This document shows positions 1 to 13,998 of a DNA stretch of 64,000 nucleotides, piece by piece (the stretch's first letter is position 1; every line of letters begins with the position of its first letter). This stretch comes from Hormiphora californensis. Lineage: Eukaryota > Ctenophora > Tentaculata > Cydippida > Pleurobrachiidae. Location of the stretch: NCBI GenBank assembly GCA_020137815.1, contig CM035360.1:6769059-6833058 (forward strand), given 5' to 3'. The notes under the pieces are model-generated. The model did not search any database and was not told the origin of the DNA. It saw nothing but the letters and a program-made list of their open reading frames with translations. A program made the position numbers and the translations under genes.

Positions 1-75
1 CCGCTTTTATTCCTACTTTTAAACTGAAACTTTGACGTAGAACAGCCAATAGAAAACAGATCTTCATATTTTACC

Positions 76-4133
<4,058 letters not shown>

Positions 4134-4361
4134 GGCTGTCCTGAAAGTACTGCAGTGTGGGGATGTTGAAAATCAGAAACAATGATTGTATATGAGAGAG
4201 TCAATAATAACACGTTTTGATAGTTTGGCGAACATTTAATATCGCACTCTTGATGAGCAATAAAAATAAATTTGACATAAAACACATCGCCAGCGCACGT
4301 GTGACATATCTCGTGGCAGTCAGTTCAAATAAAATTGATAAGTTAGGCAGTAGGTGACTCT

Positions 4362-4401
4362 TGTTCGACCTTCCTAGAAGGAGGGTTAGAAAATATAACA
4401 A
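4362..4401. mobile_element. Ultra-short inverted-repeat element (40 bp) with 8-bp target duplication
   Basis: The 40-bp insert runs from TGTTCGACCTTC to ATATAACAA and is flanked by identical GTGACTCT copies at 4354-4361 and 4402-4409. Its core is a CCTTCCTAGAAGGAGG palindrome. Related copies lie at 11694-11790, 32490-32537, 50271-50303 and 52234-52305. It sits between the TRNAU1AP stop and the CDC16 start. Confidence 0.7.
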
Positions 4402-4462
4402 GTGACTCTGATTCGTAATCTACTACTACTTGGTGGGTCCATTAAAACATGAGAGAGGGTGG

Positions 4463-7400
4463 TTATGTTGATAACATGCCCTGAGCAGGTCTTGTCGAGA
4501 GGATGTTGTCCACCAGAGACCACCGTCCACTCTCAATCAGCTCGCTCCACTCCTGGGGGAGATAAGGGGTGAGTTAGGTAATGGAGAGGGAAGTTAGGTA
4601 ATATGGAGGGGGAGTTAGGTTTTGTTGAACTTGTTCGGAGTTAGGTAATCTTGATCTTCTTACGAACATGTCGACATCCCGTCTTGGAGGTTCAATATAA
4701 CGCATAAAATTACGTAAGTATAAAATGTTGCACCAAAGTGATTATGGGAGTAGTCATGTTCTCTCTGTTGAGACAGGCTGTCACATGATATAATGTCTCG
4801 GGAGAATAATATTGCTCTAATAAAAAAGTTATAACTATGACCCCTTTTCGATTAGAGCAATATTATTCTCCAGCGAGACATAAGATCACGTGACAGAGCC
4901 TGATATTGGATAGCTGACATGTCTCATTCACCAGAATTTAGATAAGCTACAGCAAAATGCAAATCATCGGATTATAGCCAGTGAATTAAGTGTCTCAAAT
5001 CTCATTGGACAAGTATAGTTCTTGAGATTGCAACAATTCGTAGGAACTATCACACCATCGTGTACATATATGTTTGAAGGGGCCCTGCTGGGGTATTAGC
5101 CTGGCTACTACTGTAGGGGGACCCAAGTTACCAACTATACTACCAGTTCATACCTTGTCGTATTTGAGGTACTCTGCATTCTGTTCCGCTACACTCACAT
5201 CACCATGGGGCTCCGTCTCTATAGCTTCCGTGTACTGAAGAGAGGAGAGGGTTAAACGCATAATGTTAAATGTCCCTCATCTGGATAAACAATCTCAAAC
5301 CAAACCATAAACTCCCCATAAACTAGAGACAATGCAATTATATACAACTGTTTTGGTGACGGAGTCACCCCAGCCTACACTACCAGCCGCGCGGAGCACG
5401 GCAAACGAAGCCCGCGAAGGTGATGGCATCACCAAACAACTGTTCAGTGCTGATCCGTTGAATCTATGTACTCCATATCTACTTTCTATTCTCCCTCTAA
5501 CCTCTTGTTGGTATTGTTGGACTTGTTGGTTGTAGTATTCCATTTGCTGATGGTACTGTTGCCACGCATCACCGCCACCACCTCTGTTATTGTTGTTGAA
5601 GTTGTTGTTATTGTTGTAGTTGTTATTGTAGTTGTTGTGGCCGCCCCCGTACTGGGGATGGGAGTTATCATTAGATGGCTGCATTACCAGCAATCATAAA
5701 TCTCCTATTTCCGGTGATATATTGTCTCTCTTCTTCTTCTCTCTCTCTCTCTCTCTCTCCCTCAGAACAAGAACAGATTGAACACAGATATACCTGGTTG
5801 TTATTGTTATGGTGGTAGTTGTTATTGTTGTTGTTATGATACCCTCCTCCTCCGTGGTGATTGTTGTTGTTGTTACCATGGTAACCACGGTTATTGTTGT
5901 TATAGTTGTTGTCCCTGTTGTTGTCTCTGTTGTTCTGCCTGCGGAGTTTTATAACTTTATTAATAGTGAGCGGAGAATCTATTGAAGTGACTATTTTTAA
6001 TTCATTTAACTTTTATCATAAATTCTGCAACACTTTTTGACCACTTTAACAAGTTGGCGAGACGACACTAGAGGTAAGCTGCGAATCGTGCGAACATTGA
6101 CAACTTAACTCTGACAACTGTCGTCTTTAATTTTCTTTGATATATGATAGAGATTGTCTCGCGGGTGAAAATTTAATATATTGCAGTATTGTATTACTAT
6201 ATCTCGAGTGCATACTGCATATGCCTGGAGAGGACGAGGAACTACATGCCCTGATCTCTGCACCAACTGAGAATGATCTACACAAAGCTATCAAGAGGGT
6301 ACGGTTTTCTGCTTGTCTCATCCTCTTTTACTCTCCTAACAGCTCTACCTCACTCTTTCACTATCACTTTCTCTCTCTCCCTTTCTGTCTCTCTTGCCAT
6401 CCCTCTCTTACCTTTTAATTTTTACCCGAATATGGCAGAACATAGTTGATGTGTTGCAATTGCTGAAGACCTAACTCAACATTTCGCAATCTCAAGAAAT
6501 AATAAATATTCTTTCTCCTGAGAGTGATTAAAATGTTGATAGGGTTCTTTTAAATTAACGGTGTTCATTAGTTGACTGCCATTTTGGCAGTGAAATTGTC
6601 GTAGTTATAGTTCATATCAATGGCGCTGTATGATTTACCTGACTATTGGTAGGAAATTTAAACAATGTGTACTATGTGTATTGTGTACTATCATCAATAT
6701 CATTGAACATTGCCCTCCTTCTGACTATATATTAAACTGACATGTCTAGAGATTTGAATACCATTTATAATGGATTTGAATACTGCATTAGTTAAGTATC
6801 TAAGTGACCACTAAGCAGCGGACGTGATTTTTTGTATGCTACAAAATATCTTGCTCAGATCTCATTATTCAGAACATAATATATTGAGGGAAACTTCTTT
6901 AGGAATTCTTTAAATTGTGATTTTCCGATTAAACAACCAATTCTCTCCTAACTAAGTAACCTTCCAAACCGTGAAGAACAAAACATGAGGTGCAGTATAC
7001 TAACCCCTTTGGATACGCCTTGCAGACACGTATCCTGTTGCTTCCTAGTCCGTTGGCCTGGTTCATATTGGCAATGGCAGCCCTGGCATCATCCTCGTTG
7101 GTGAATCTGACAAACCCAAACCCTTTACTACCACCTGTGGGAGATAGTTATATTAGAACAAACCCAAACCCTTTACTACCACCTGTGGGAGAGAGTTATA
7201 TTAGAACAAACCCAAACCCTTTACTACCACTGCACCTGTGGGAGAGAGTTAGTTATATTAGAACAAACCCAAACCCTTTACTACCACTGCACCTGTGGGA
7301 GAGAGATAGTTATATTAGAACAAACCCAAACCCTTTACTGCCACCTGTGGGAGAGAGTTATATTAGAACAAACCCAAACCCTTTACTACCACCTGTGGGA

Positions 7401-9994
7401 GAGAGTTAGTTATATTAGAACAAACCCAAACCCTTTACTACCACTGCACCTGTGGGAGAGAGATAGTTATATTAGAACAAACCCAAACCCTTTACTGCCA
7501 CCTGTGGGAGAGAGTTATATTAGAACAAACCCAAACCCTTTACTGCCACCTGTGGGAGAGAGTTATATTAGAACAAACCCAAACCCTTTACTACCACCTG
7601 TGGGAGAGAGTTATATTAGAACAAACCCAAACCCTTTACTACCACCTGTGGGAGAGAGTTAGTTATATTAGAACAAACCCAAACCCTTTACTACCACCTG
7701 TGGGAGATAGTTATATTAGAACAAACCCAAACCCTTTACTGCCACCTGTGGGAGAGAGTTATATTAGAACAAACCCAAACCCTTTACTACCACCTGTGGG
7801 AGAGAGTTATATTAGAACAAACCCAAACCCTTTACTGCCACCTGTGGGAGAGAGTTATATTAGAACAAACCCAAACCCTTTACTACCACCTGTGGGAGAG
7901 AGTTATATTAGAACAAACCCAAACCCTTTACTGCCACCTGCGAGAATTAGGGGGATGACCGATTGGGTTGGTAACAAACCGTCGGTTTCAAAATATGAGA
8001 ATTTGTATTTAAAACTTGTCATGTCTCGACATTTGATTTATTCTGCACTAAATAGCTTTCGTCACTGATAGACCACGAGTTGTCAAGTTGAAAGGGGTTG
8101 ATAAACATTTAAGCATGATTGGAATTTAGAGTCACGATCGTCTGAGGTGCTTTTTTAATTCAATTTGGGGTGCACTTACCATCGAACCCGGTAACAACTT
8201 TAGCTCCCCTACAGGAAGGGTAGGAGGAGGCAAAGAACTTGAACATAGCATTATCATCAACATCCTGACTGAGATCTCCAACATACACACTATGATCCTC
8301 GCCCCTCACATTACCACCACCACCACCACCACCCTGTGTAGGGATAGAGGGGTTAATTGTTACTGCCTTTTGTCGGTGGAGAGCTAGAGGGTGTACCTTG
8401 TTGGACCCGCTGGCCCAGTTTAATTTGATGAGTTTGTTGGTACCTGGCCAGGGCTTTAGGTTCAACGCCACTAGTACCTCCTGGGCCATCTGTTCACCTG
8501 GTAACATAGATTGGAGTAGTGAATTGGAGAACATTTAAAGTTTAAGTGATTTAGAGAAAAAGGGGATATCATACTCCGAAAATATGGGGGGGGGGCCGGC
8601 TGAAGTTTTTGAAGTTTTTGAAGTCAACTTCAAAAACTTCAAAGAGAAAATTAGGGTGGAAAACTTCAAAAACTTCAAAAACTTCAAAAACTTATATCCC
8701 CTAAACCGTTGGAGATAGGCCATATGTTGCTTCATAACTCTTATATAAACTTGCATATTCCGAACAAGATGTACCCCTTTAAAAATCCTATAGTCACTCA
8801 TAAACCATTAAAACTGGTCTAGCCCAAAAAAGTCATGCGCACACACAAAATTATGAAAATATCCCATTATCCCTCGAATTAGATGAGGTAGAGACTTCAT
8901 TTTGGTACGTACCCCCACTAACTCGAGGCCGCTGATGATTTTGGTGTCCATATTTTTTTCACAACTCCCTTCATAAAAAAATTGCATTCTCTGAAACTGG
9001 CAAAAAGGGTGTGGCCCCAAAAAAAATTTCGAAAATTTACTTTATAATTTTTAAACACTTTCTTAGCATTTTCTAGGCAATTTTATGAGTTATAGAATGA
9101 AAATAAAATCTGTTTTTACAAAAAATTTAAATTTTTTACACTAAATTGTGCCATGGATTTCATGGCTAGGAATCATTGTAAATATCCTAATTTGTGGTAG
9201 AAAAAGGGCAGACAAGGACGGATAACTTTGCCACAATATGTATTAAGCATGAAACTAACCTAAACAAGTGTAATAATAGTCACTGATAGCATATAAAAGT
9301 AGTTTAGAGTTTTTGAAGTTTTTGAAGTCAACTTCAAAAACTTCAAAAACTCAAAAAGTAGGGTGGAAAACTTCAAACTTCAAAAACTTCAGCCGGCCCC
9401 CCCCCCCCAAAATATGTAAAGGAATTTAAATGAGAATGTCAAAGTTGGGATATGATCGTCTGTGAAGCTATGTCAGAGATAACTTACTCTCAAATTCGAG
9501 GAAGCAGTACCCCTGGGGTTTGCCAGTAGCCCTATCTCTGATCATCCTGACACTGACCAGTTTGTATCCCCAACCCTTGTACAGCTGCTCCAGGTAGTTT
9601 TCATCCATGTTAGGGTCCAACTGTGGAGGGAGGATATGATCTAACCCTTTTACAGGGTCGAGCAAGGCGAGGAGGGGGGGTACATTTGGTAGTTGGGGAG
9701 GGGAGCTAGGGTGGACTAGGAATGGCCCTGGCAGCTAGGGTTATTATAGGGAGGGGCAGGGGATTACATGGTTAAATATTGAATTAGAATATTGATGTTG
9801 CAATCAGGGTGAGGGGTTGCAACAGACTGGGAGTGGGAAGGGGAGCTACTGCACCACTCTGTTTTAACTACCCACACTCTAGTCTAGAGTGCGGGTAGTT
9901 AAAACAGATCGTTGGGTAGTTAAAACAGATCTTGTTGCAACAGACTACTACTTACGTCACCCATCCACAGACTTGATGCACTTCCATGACTCAT
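4463..9994 (-). CDS. TRNAU1AP: TRNAU1AP (SECp43)-like tRNA-Sec-associated RNA-binding protein
   Basis: In animals SECp43 binds selenocysteine tRNA and supports its modification and selenoprotein synthesis. Nine exons keep one frame: 9956-9994, 9488-9620, 8397-8497, 8180-8333, 7005-7134, 5794-5938, 5502-5678, 5154-5234 and 4463-4552, giving 349 residues. RRM1 starts SLWMGDLDPNMDENYL and has RNP1 GYCFLEFE. RRM2 has RNP2 SVYVGDL and RNP1 KGFGFVRF. Two exons then encode an Asn/Gln/Gly-rich stretch where the human protein is Tyr/Gln-rich. The C-terminal helix EWSELIESGRWSLVDNIL matches the human tail. Intron 8334-8396 is 63 nt, in frame and stop-free, so retention would give 370 residues. Introns hold a splice-site minisatellite, a poly-G-ended element and an SF1-like exon on the other strand. 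Confidence 0.92.
4771..4903. repeat. Hairpin-forming inverted repeat in a TRNAU1AP intron
   Basis: Arms of about 50 bp, including GAGAATAATATTGCTCTA and its complement and a second block GTCACATGAT/ATCACGTGAC, surround a loop of about 30 bp. It looks like a small non-autonomous DNA element; no target duplication was identified. Confidence 0.55.
6187..6298 (+). pseudogene. Orphan exon-like fragment resembling the KH-domain end of splicing factor 1
   Basis: On the plus strand inside a TRNAU1AP intron, a frame reads PGEDEELHALISAPTENDL followed by HKAIKRV. SF1/BBP has a very similar segment (PGEDEPLHALVTANTMENV) at the end of its KH-QUA2 region. The piece is bounded by TTGCAG (acceptor-like) and GTACGG (donor-like), as an exon would be. 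No other SF1 exon is visible on the plus strand here. I infer a relic of a duplicated SF1 gene or a captured exon; a single exon of an unrecognised gene is the alternative. Confidence 0.45.
7110..7940. repeat. Minisatellite of about 17 units built from the 3' splice site of TRNAU1AP exon 5
   Basis: Units of about 46-54 bp follow one another from inside exon 7005-7134 into the upstream intron. Read on the minus strand, each unit holds CTAATATAACTC, a pyrimidine run, CCCACAG, then GTGGTAGTAAAGGGTTTGGG, which is the exact start of the exon (GSKGFGFV). Each upstream copy runs into an in-frame TAA if spliced. Variants carry CACTGCACCTG or an extra TTAG. Confidence 0.95.
8588..9408. mobile_element. 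Poly-G/poly-C-ended inverted-repeat element with 8-bp target duplication
   Basis: The element starts with a G run then CCGGCTGAAGTTTTTGAAG and ends with the complement and a C run. AAAATATG flanks both ends (8580-8587 and 9409-9416). Subterminal arms carry repeated GAAGTTTTT. No protein is encoded. An 8-bp duplication is typical of hAT elements, but the poly-G end is unlike the usual hAT terminus. It lies in a TRNAU1AP intron. Confidence 0.7.
9860..9910. repeat. Near-perfect palindrome in TRNAU1AP intron 1
   Basis: CTGTTTTAACTACC with its flank pairs with GGTAGTTAAAACAG around CTCTAGTCTAGAG, giving a stem of about 23 bp with almost no loop. A further GGGTAGTTAAAACAGAT copy follows. Confidence 0.6.
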
Positions 9995-10154
9995 ACTGAA
10001 CACACCTACTAATAAATGAGAGATGTGCTGATATAACTGATGATAAGAGATTCGATAATAAAGACACAATAAACTTTACTACGCTTTTAAAGCTGTACTG
10101 CAGTTGTCAATTATATAAGTTGGATAAAGTATAGAACACATTGTTAACATCATA

Positions 10155-11453
10155 TCATTTAAAACTCCGATCTTTTCTCTTATGATCTTTATAAGTTGTA
10201 ATAACTTTATGACTCGGTACAAGATGCTCTGAAAGTCCATGTTTCTTCTTCTTCTTCTTCTGCCCCTCCAGTTCCTCCTCCTCTTCCTCGCGTGGGTGCA
10301 TATAGCCACGTGGCGCTGTATACCCCTCCCTCTCTGAAACATTGTTTTTACCTTATATGGCATCAAAATAATACATGTCAGTTTTCAATCTATAAATAGG
10401 GTACCTGTCAATTATTTTTAAATTTCGGTGAAATTAAATGAATCGTGATTTGAAGACTAAAACTATTCATATACTGTCAGATAGCTACCTGATATAAGTG
10501 TGTCCATCATGTCCTTTTTAGGAACTGTTCCCGCACCGTTGAAGAGATCGTTATCATGAGCAAATCTGCACGTGTGGCCTTGTCTGCACCTGCCATGCTT
10601 GCGAAACTGCCAGCACAACTTCTTACCTAAAATATTAACACTTCATAACCACCTAACAACTCTAAATAAGGGGTGGTTATAGGTGCTAATAATAAACTGT
10701 AGCAGTGGGGAAGTAGTCGAGAAGTCAGATACAAGACAGGTGGTGGTGAAGGGGGCATGAAGGGGGACATGAAAGGGGGGCATGATATCATGTCTAGACA
10801 ACCGCACCTCAATAACCGACTTTTCAATTATCTACTGTTCTGCAGTCTCGACCGTTTACTAAACCCTTCAGTTTTCTAAGAAGGTACAGAAACTACTGCA
10901 TGTTCTTTCCATCCCATCTCTCTATAATACTGAATCATTTTGATGTTCCCTTCAAACTACTAAACAGGTAATCGTTAAACAATTTACCATTTCTCTCAGC
11001 GAGGCTGGTTAGAGAGTTAGTCATGGTCACATGCTGTTCCATAACCGCTTGCTTCTCCTCTCTTTCCGTCACATATTCATTTCGGAACACTGAAACCTGG
11101 GAGTTAAAAACCCGATCAGTTCCAAAGGGACTCGCTCGCTCTTTTTAAGGGAAACTCAGTTTTGTCTATGATAGTTTTTCAGAAAGTGGTGTTATATAAC
11201 AGAAAATTTCTCTAGTGTTTCCAAAAGTAACCTTAGGATCGATTGTAGAGCTAGTTTTCCCTATCCCTGATGAGTCCAGTTCCAGATCAGGGAGAGGGAT
11301 CTTGCCCTCATCATCACTCTTATCCTTCTTAATATCGTCCAGTTCATCATCAGTGGAGTCAGCGGGAATCGGGGAGGGCTCCCTGGGGGCAGGAGGGGCT
11401 GCTGAATCTGAATCTGAATCACTGTCTGAGTAGGCACCTCCCAACAAATCCAT
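10155..11453 (-). CDS. Small CCCH zinc-finger protein with acidic N-terminus and lysine-rich C-terminus
   Basis: Four exons (11232-11453, 10988-11096, 10489-10626, 10155-10333) join in frame to 215 residues. The N-terminus is acidic and Ser/Asp-rich ([12 protein letters not shown]). Exon 2 encodes a charged helix ([16 protein letters not shown]). Exon 3 has one C-x8-C-x5-C-x3-H finger in [20 protein letters not shown], the type that usually binds RNA. The last exon has a Glu run, a Lys run and [13 protein letters not shown] do not recognise the orthologue and give no symbol; RNA binding is an inference from the finger. It lies 160 bp downstream of the TRNAU1AP start, on the same strand. Confidence 0.8.
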
Positions 11454-11662
11454 GTTTCTATTTAGGTGGGATTATTGGTTAGTATCTACTATCTAAGTGG
11501 TCAAGTAGGCTGTGCGGAGCAATAAAAGACAGTTTTTTTGAAAGGAAAATTAAATTCAATAGGGGTCTTTCCTGTAGTTAAATTAACACCAACACACACG
11601 AAAGATATATTAGATAAAATCCGATTCTGAAATAAACTGGACTGCACAAATAAAGAGAATGT

Positions 11663-11829
11663 ACAGGGTGTCTTATAATTATTGAACCTTGCCTTGTTCG
11701 GCCCTGTCTTACTGTAGCACCCCGCACGGAGAATTGGAACAACCTCTTTTACAAATGTAAAGAAGGGTTAGAATATAACAAATCAAACCCTGGCAAGGGC
11801 CCAAAAAGTATAATTACAAGACACCCTGT
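11663..11829. mobile_element. MITE with ACAGGGTGTCTTATAATTA termini
   Basis: Inverted termini ACAGGGTGTCTTATAATTA and TATAATTACAAGACACCCTGT bound about 165 bp between the CCCH gene and TMEM41B. Inside is a longer copy of the ultra-short family (about 11694-11790), so it may be a nested insertion. The target duplication is unclear. Confidence 0.65.
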
Positions 11830-11928
11830 TGTAGAACAAATTCCCGCAAACCAACCGTTGTATCTACAGTTACACACACGTGTGGGTACAACTAACAACA
11901 AACCTTGTACCCAACTATTCACACTTTT

Positions 11929-13073
11929 CTATTCTAATTTCTTCTTGAAGTAGTGTTTAAATACGACTGGTATCATCGATACAAAACCTAGGACTATTAG
12001 AAGGACAAATTGTAGTGGGGAGACTGCGTCACTAGCACTAGTCAGAGTGTGCAGTGTTTTACCAGCCTGAATAGCCAGAAGAGAGGGAGGGGCAACACCT
12101 GAAATGAAACGAAATTAATTGAACTGGATTTTAAAGGTTTTTATAACATCAAATTTATATATTTTTATAGGTTTCCAATAAACACAATTCTTGATATATA
12201 AGTTTCAACTCACCTAGGAAGGTCCCGAAAACAAACGGGAAAACAGGGACACCAATAACAGGCGATGTCATATTAATAAACCAGTTGGGGAGGAAAGGAG
12301 TGATCCGAAGGAAAATAATGTAGTTCAATAAACTGTCTCTATGTTTATCGACCTAAAATATAAATGGGGGTGTTAGAGGGTGACTAATATCTTTATTCAG
12401 ACTCAGAGGTTTCGTGTCTGGACTTGATGACGAACCTGCTGATTCCATTTCTCGATACGCTCAGGGAAGTATCGTGTTACTATCTTTCTCCCCACCATGG
12501 AAAATAGGAAGAAGCAGTTTGTAGCACCAATGGCACTACATGAACAAATCAGGACTAGATTTGTCGGGAATGAAAACAGGAAACCTGAAGAAATACACTG
12601 TCAAGTATTCGTGGAACACAAAATGAATTGCAACTTGACGGTTGAATGTTGGGCGGGGAAAACGCAATTATTCCATGTTCCCCTCTACCAGACTTTACCT
12701 GATAAAATGGACAGGAAAATTGAACCAGGAATGGCGAATGTCTGTAAGAAAATATAGCTAGCAAAATAGGTTCCCATTACAGAAAAGTAGTGGGTATCTT
12801 TGTAGATTGATATAACTCTCCCTAGCTCCTGAAACGAGATCCGTTTTAAATATTCCTCTCACTGAAAACCTGACTCATAATAAGTCATGAATACTCGGGT
12901 ATTTTATTCTAGATTACCTTAGCATCTTCAATATTGCGAGGGAGCTTTATGTGCCTAGAATGCTCCTCTGGAAGTTCTGGGAGATTCGAATAAATTAATC
13001 CTAGCGTCGATATTGCGGATACAAATACAAATCCAAGGATAACAAACGATCTCTTGTTACTTTCAGCTGTCAT
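11929..13073 (-). CDS. TMEM41B: TMEM41B-like VTT-domain phospholipid scramblase
   Basis: TMEM41B is an ER multi-pass membrane protein with phospholipid scramblase activity, needed for autophagosome and lipoprotein formation. Five exons (12918-13073, 12699-12828, 12436-12584, 12214-12352, 11929-12098) give 247 residues with all phases agreeing. Diagnostic stretches are TFAIPGSIFLSILSGF, YIIFLRITPFLPNWFIN and GVAPPSLLAIQAG, matching the VTT core. The N-terminus is shorter than human, with one membrane segment right after the start. The tail ends FKKKLE. The paralogue TMEM41A is the alternative, but LPNWFIN with the GVAPPS context favours 41B. Confidence 0.92.
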
Positions 13074-13998
13074 AACTACTGAAAATATTTGTTTTAAGGA
13101 TGTATTACGCCGTAAATTAGCTTAAATCGTGCAGAATTCGGACGTTTTCGACAAAATTTGAAAAAAGTTTTCGGTCTTGAAAAAAAAACACGAGACATTT
13201 TTTTTAAATCTGGTAACCGCGCGCGCGACCAGACAGATTTCACATGCGCGCCGCATATTGCAGCGCAATTTATGAATCTTAGCATGTTACAATCTGGCAC
13301 AGATTCTGTGCCGAGTTTCTCTCCCATCAGCTTTTGGCGAATAGGAATGGGGAATTAACAAGAAAAACGAGGGATTAAGAAATTGCAATGGGAATCTATA
13401 CACATATATATCTCCTAGTCCTACAATGCAATGCCGTCTCTCACATTGACATCTCTTCTATTCGTCACATTCACAATAATATCATCGCATCGATTAAATT
13501 TTAACTGCAAACTAGAGAACTGAGAACTCATCAACATAACAAGAGCTGCTACTGGTCTGTGGGGGTTGATAAAAGGGTTTTATTTAAAATACTGCTGCGG
13601 ATATATAACTCTGCTGGGTGAATGATAGCACTTGTAAAATGATGTAAAAGTAGTTCAAAACATGTAAAAGAATATTTCTGCAACCTTTGTTGCACAAGCT
13701 TTTGAGTTTTCCTACAAGAACTACCTAACCTAAGAATTTTCTGACCGAATCAGGAATATAACCTGACCAAAACCTCTACTTTACAACTGTCCCTTGGGCT
13801 TGAATAAGGCGTGAATTCTACCAGATAAACCCGTCCTTCGACACCCGTCACATAATAACATTTATGTGTTATGAGAGACTGTCACACAAGGGTATAAGGA
13901 TTTCAGACAACTTGACTATTATACAGCTCCATATGTTTTCAGCTCCAATTGTTTTCACCAGGTGTATCACTAGATATAATGACATGTCAATCTCTCCA
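13074..13998. other. Intergenic interval TMEM41B-EFA6
   Basis: About 0.9 kb holding the presumed TMEM41B promoter and EFA6 3' region. A GCGC-rich patch near 13215-13265 is the only compositional feature. I see no supported gene. Confidence 0.5.

Noticed and set aside
7700-8068. Plus-strand proline-rich repeat protein (NPNPLLPPVGES units)
   Set aside because: It is the antisense translation of the TRNAU1AP splice-site minisatellite and is interrupted by stops wherever a TTAG variant occurs.
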